Source: Gemmatimonadota bacterium
GTDB lineage: Bacteria > Gemmatimonadota > Gemmatimonadetes > Longimicrobiales > Gaopeijiaceae
Assembly (NCBI GenBank): GCA_002731735.1
Contig: PCCM01000084.1
Span: 1-16,631 of the forward strand
Direction: 5' to 3'
Length of the DNA stretch: 16,631 nucleotides
Below, in pieces: positions 15,518 through 16,631 of this stretch; the first letter of the stretch is position 1; every line of letters starts with the position of its first letter. Both the position numbers and the translations under genes were made by a program. The notes under the pieces are model-generated. The model did no database searches and was not told the DNA's origin. It was given only the letters and a program-made list of their open reading frames with translations.

Positions 15518-16507
15518 TCAGGCCAGCGGCTCCGTATCCGCTTCATCACCGCTTGCGATGGCCTGCCGCATGGACGTATCGGATTGGATGTTGTTGTACC
15601 GGACGTAGTCCATGACACCCATATGACCCTGCCGAAACGCTTCGGCCAGTGCGGCCGGAACCTCTGCCTCGGCCTTCACGAGGTCGGCCCTCATCTCTTC
15701 GACCTTCGCCTTCATCTCCTGCTCCTTGGCGACCGCCATCGCGCGACGCTCCTCGGCCCGGGCCTGGGCCACCTGCTTATCGGCGTCGGCCTGATGTGTC
15801 TGGAGGTCGGCGCCGATGTTCTTCCCTACGTCGACGTCGGCGATGTCGATCGAGAGGATCTCGAAGGCGGTACCGGAGTCGAGGCCTCTGGCGAGGACGG
15901 TTTTCGAGATCGCGTCCGGGTTTTCGAGCACTTCCTTGTGTGAGTTCGCCGAGCCAATGGAGGAGACGATGCCCTCCCCGACCCGGGCCAGAATGGTGTC
16001 CTCGCCGGCGCCACCCACCAGGCGATTGATGTTCGCTCGCACGGTCACGCGCGCCTGCGCGATGAGTTGGATGCCGTCCTTCGCCATGGCGGCCACCTTA
16101 GGCGTGTTGATCACCTTCGGGTTCACCGAAACCTGCACCGCCTCGAACACGTCGCGGCCCGCAAGGTCGATGGCCGCGGCCTGCTGAAAGCTCATCTCGA
16201 TGCTCGCCTTGTCGGCACTGATGAGCGCGCGAACCACGCGCTCCACCTGCCCACCGGCAAGATAATGCGCCTCGAGGTCGTTCACCTTCAACGGGATGCC
16301 CGCTTTGGTCGCCCAGATCAGGGGCCGAACCACCGCTGGTGGGCTCACCTTACGAAGTCGCATACCAACCAGGTTTCCCATCCCCACACGGGCGTCGGCA
16401 GATAGCGCTTCGACCCACAAACGTACCGGAACCGCCCACGCGATCACCGAGATAAAAAAGATGGCAAATAAAATCAGGAACAGAGGGACAATGTCGGTCG
16501 ATTGCAT
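15518..16507 (-). CDS. floA: Flotillin-like membrane scaffold protein FloA
   Basis: Bacterial flotillin (SPFH/YqfA type) that organises functional membrane microdomains. 329 residues, with the ATG at 16507 preceded by AAAGGA at 7 nt. Residues 7-27 (VPLFLILFAIFFISVIAWAV) anchor it in the membrane. VRLWVEALSADARVGMGNLV and MRLRKVSPPAVVRPLIWATK (about 28-68) are near-diagnostic of FloA. The SPFH core follows, with INTPKVAAMAKDGIQLIAQA and GEGIVSSIGSANSHKEVLEN. An Ala/Glu/Lys-rich helix from about 235 to 290 is the oligomerising coiled coil. MGVMDYVRYNNIQSDTSMR is the usual C-terminal motif. In many genomes an NfeD-like protease-domain protein precedes floA; the available 124 nt upstream do not allow that to be confirmed. 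The 184-aa membrane protein follows 25 nt downstream. Confidence 0.97.
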   Translation of the reverse strand: MQSTDIVPLFLILFAIFFISVIAWAVPVRLWVEALSADARVGMGNLVGMRLRKVSPPAVVRPLIWATKAGIPLKVNDLEAHYLAGGQVERVVRALISADKASIEMSFQQAAAIDLAGRDVFEAVQVSVNPKVINTPKVAAMAKDGIQLIAQARVTVRANINRLVGGAGEDTILARVGEGIVSSIGSANSHKEVLENPDAISKTVLARGLDSGTAFEILSIDIADVDVGKNIGADLQTHQADADKQVAQARAEERRAMAVAKEQEMKAKVEEMRADLVKAEAEVPAALAEAFRQGHMGVMDYVRYNNIQSDTSMRQAIASGDEADTEPLA

Positions 16508-16587
16508 CGAGTGGTCCTTTTCGCTGAGCCGGTTGAGCCAACGGACGGAATCTCCGAAGGATCAGTCCGGCGGAGGTTATACGTCCG

Positions 16588-16631
16588 CTACTTCAGGCGG
16601 TGCTTGGTCAGATGGCTCTTGTTCAGATGAT
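16588..16631 (-). CDS. Possible C-terminal end of a further minus-strand gene
   Basis: The window edge cuts a minus-strand frame ending HLNKSHLTKHRLK before a TAG at 16588-16590, about 80 nt before the floA start. Eleven of its 13 codons end in G or C, like the surrounding genes. The neighbouring frame (ending PPEVADV, stop at 16577) has much lower third-position GC. Too short to identify. The floA context makes an NfeD-like partner thinkable, but the basic tail offers no support. Confidence 0.25.
   Translation of the reverse strand, partial: HLNKSHLTKHRLK

Noticed and set aside
15140..15943. 267-codon plus-strand open frame opposite floA and the 184-aa gene
   Set aside because: Overlaps two well-supported minus-strand genes and shows no domain; shadow frame.
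16577..16631. Alternative minus-strand tail ending PPEVADV before TAA at 16577
   Set aside because: Third codon positions are AT-rich, unlike all neighbouring genes, so the other frame is preferred.

Overview
The window is GC-rich chromosomal DNA with tightly packed genes on both strands. No phage, IS element, CRISPR array or rRNA is visible. It looks like a Gram-negative, outer-membrane-bearing aerobe, because it has lipoprotein signal peptides, an outer-membrane lipoprotein-sorting-type protein, a hexameric-type citrate synthase, aconitase A and a c-type cytochrome. A small lipoprotein with a TonB-plug-like C-terminus is of a type I associate from memory with Gemmatimonadota. That makes this phylum my best guess, but it is an inference and I could run no search.

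Layout. At 1-941 on the minus strand there is a partial LolA-like exported protein, preceded by an internally deleted MaoC-like ORF whose stop overlaps its GTG start. Positions 942-1301 hold no recognisable gene. At 1302-4709 (plus) is a large DnaE2/ImuC error-prone polymerase with no imuA or imuB beside it. At 4715-6464 (minus) are an exported serpin and, overlapping its stop, a c-type cytochrome lipoprotein broken by a -1 frameshift. At 6574-8823 (minus) are citrate synthase and then an MBL-fold hydrolase. A tRNA-Leu(CAA) lies at 9068-9151 (minus) and the plug-like lipoprotein at 9254-9688 (minus). The plus strand then carries a small polytopic membrane protein, a sodium:solute symporter and aconitase A (9875-14924). 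The window closes with a one-TM basic protein and flotillin-like FloA (minus, 14938-16507), and perhaps the tail of a further gene.

How the genes fit together. gltA and acnA encode the first two TCA-cycle enzymes but are transcribed separately and in opposite directions. The small membrane protein and the symporter are 16 nt apart and are probably one transcript. Serpin plus cytochrome, MaoC remnant plus LolA-like protein, and FloA plus the 184-aa protein each look like short operons.

No clear new defence or biosynthetic system is present. The best leads are a MerR-like promoter layout (20-bp spacer filled by a perfect dyad) before the plug-like lipoprotein gene; the unnamed membrane protein paired with the symporter; a GTCCC pentanucleotide repeat inside a coding region that also forms a G-quadruplex motif; and two stop/start-coupled gene pairs in each of which one member is damaged.
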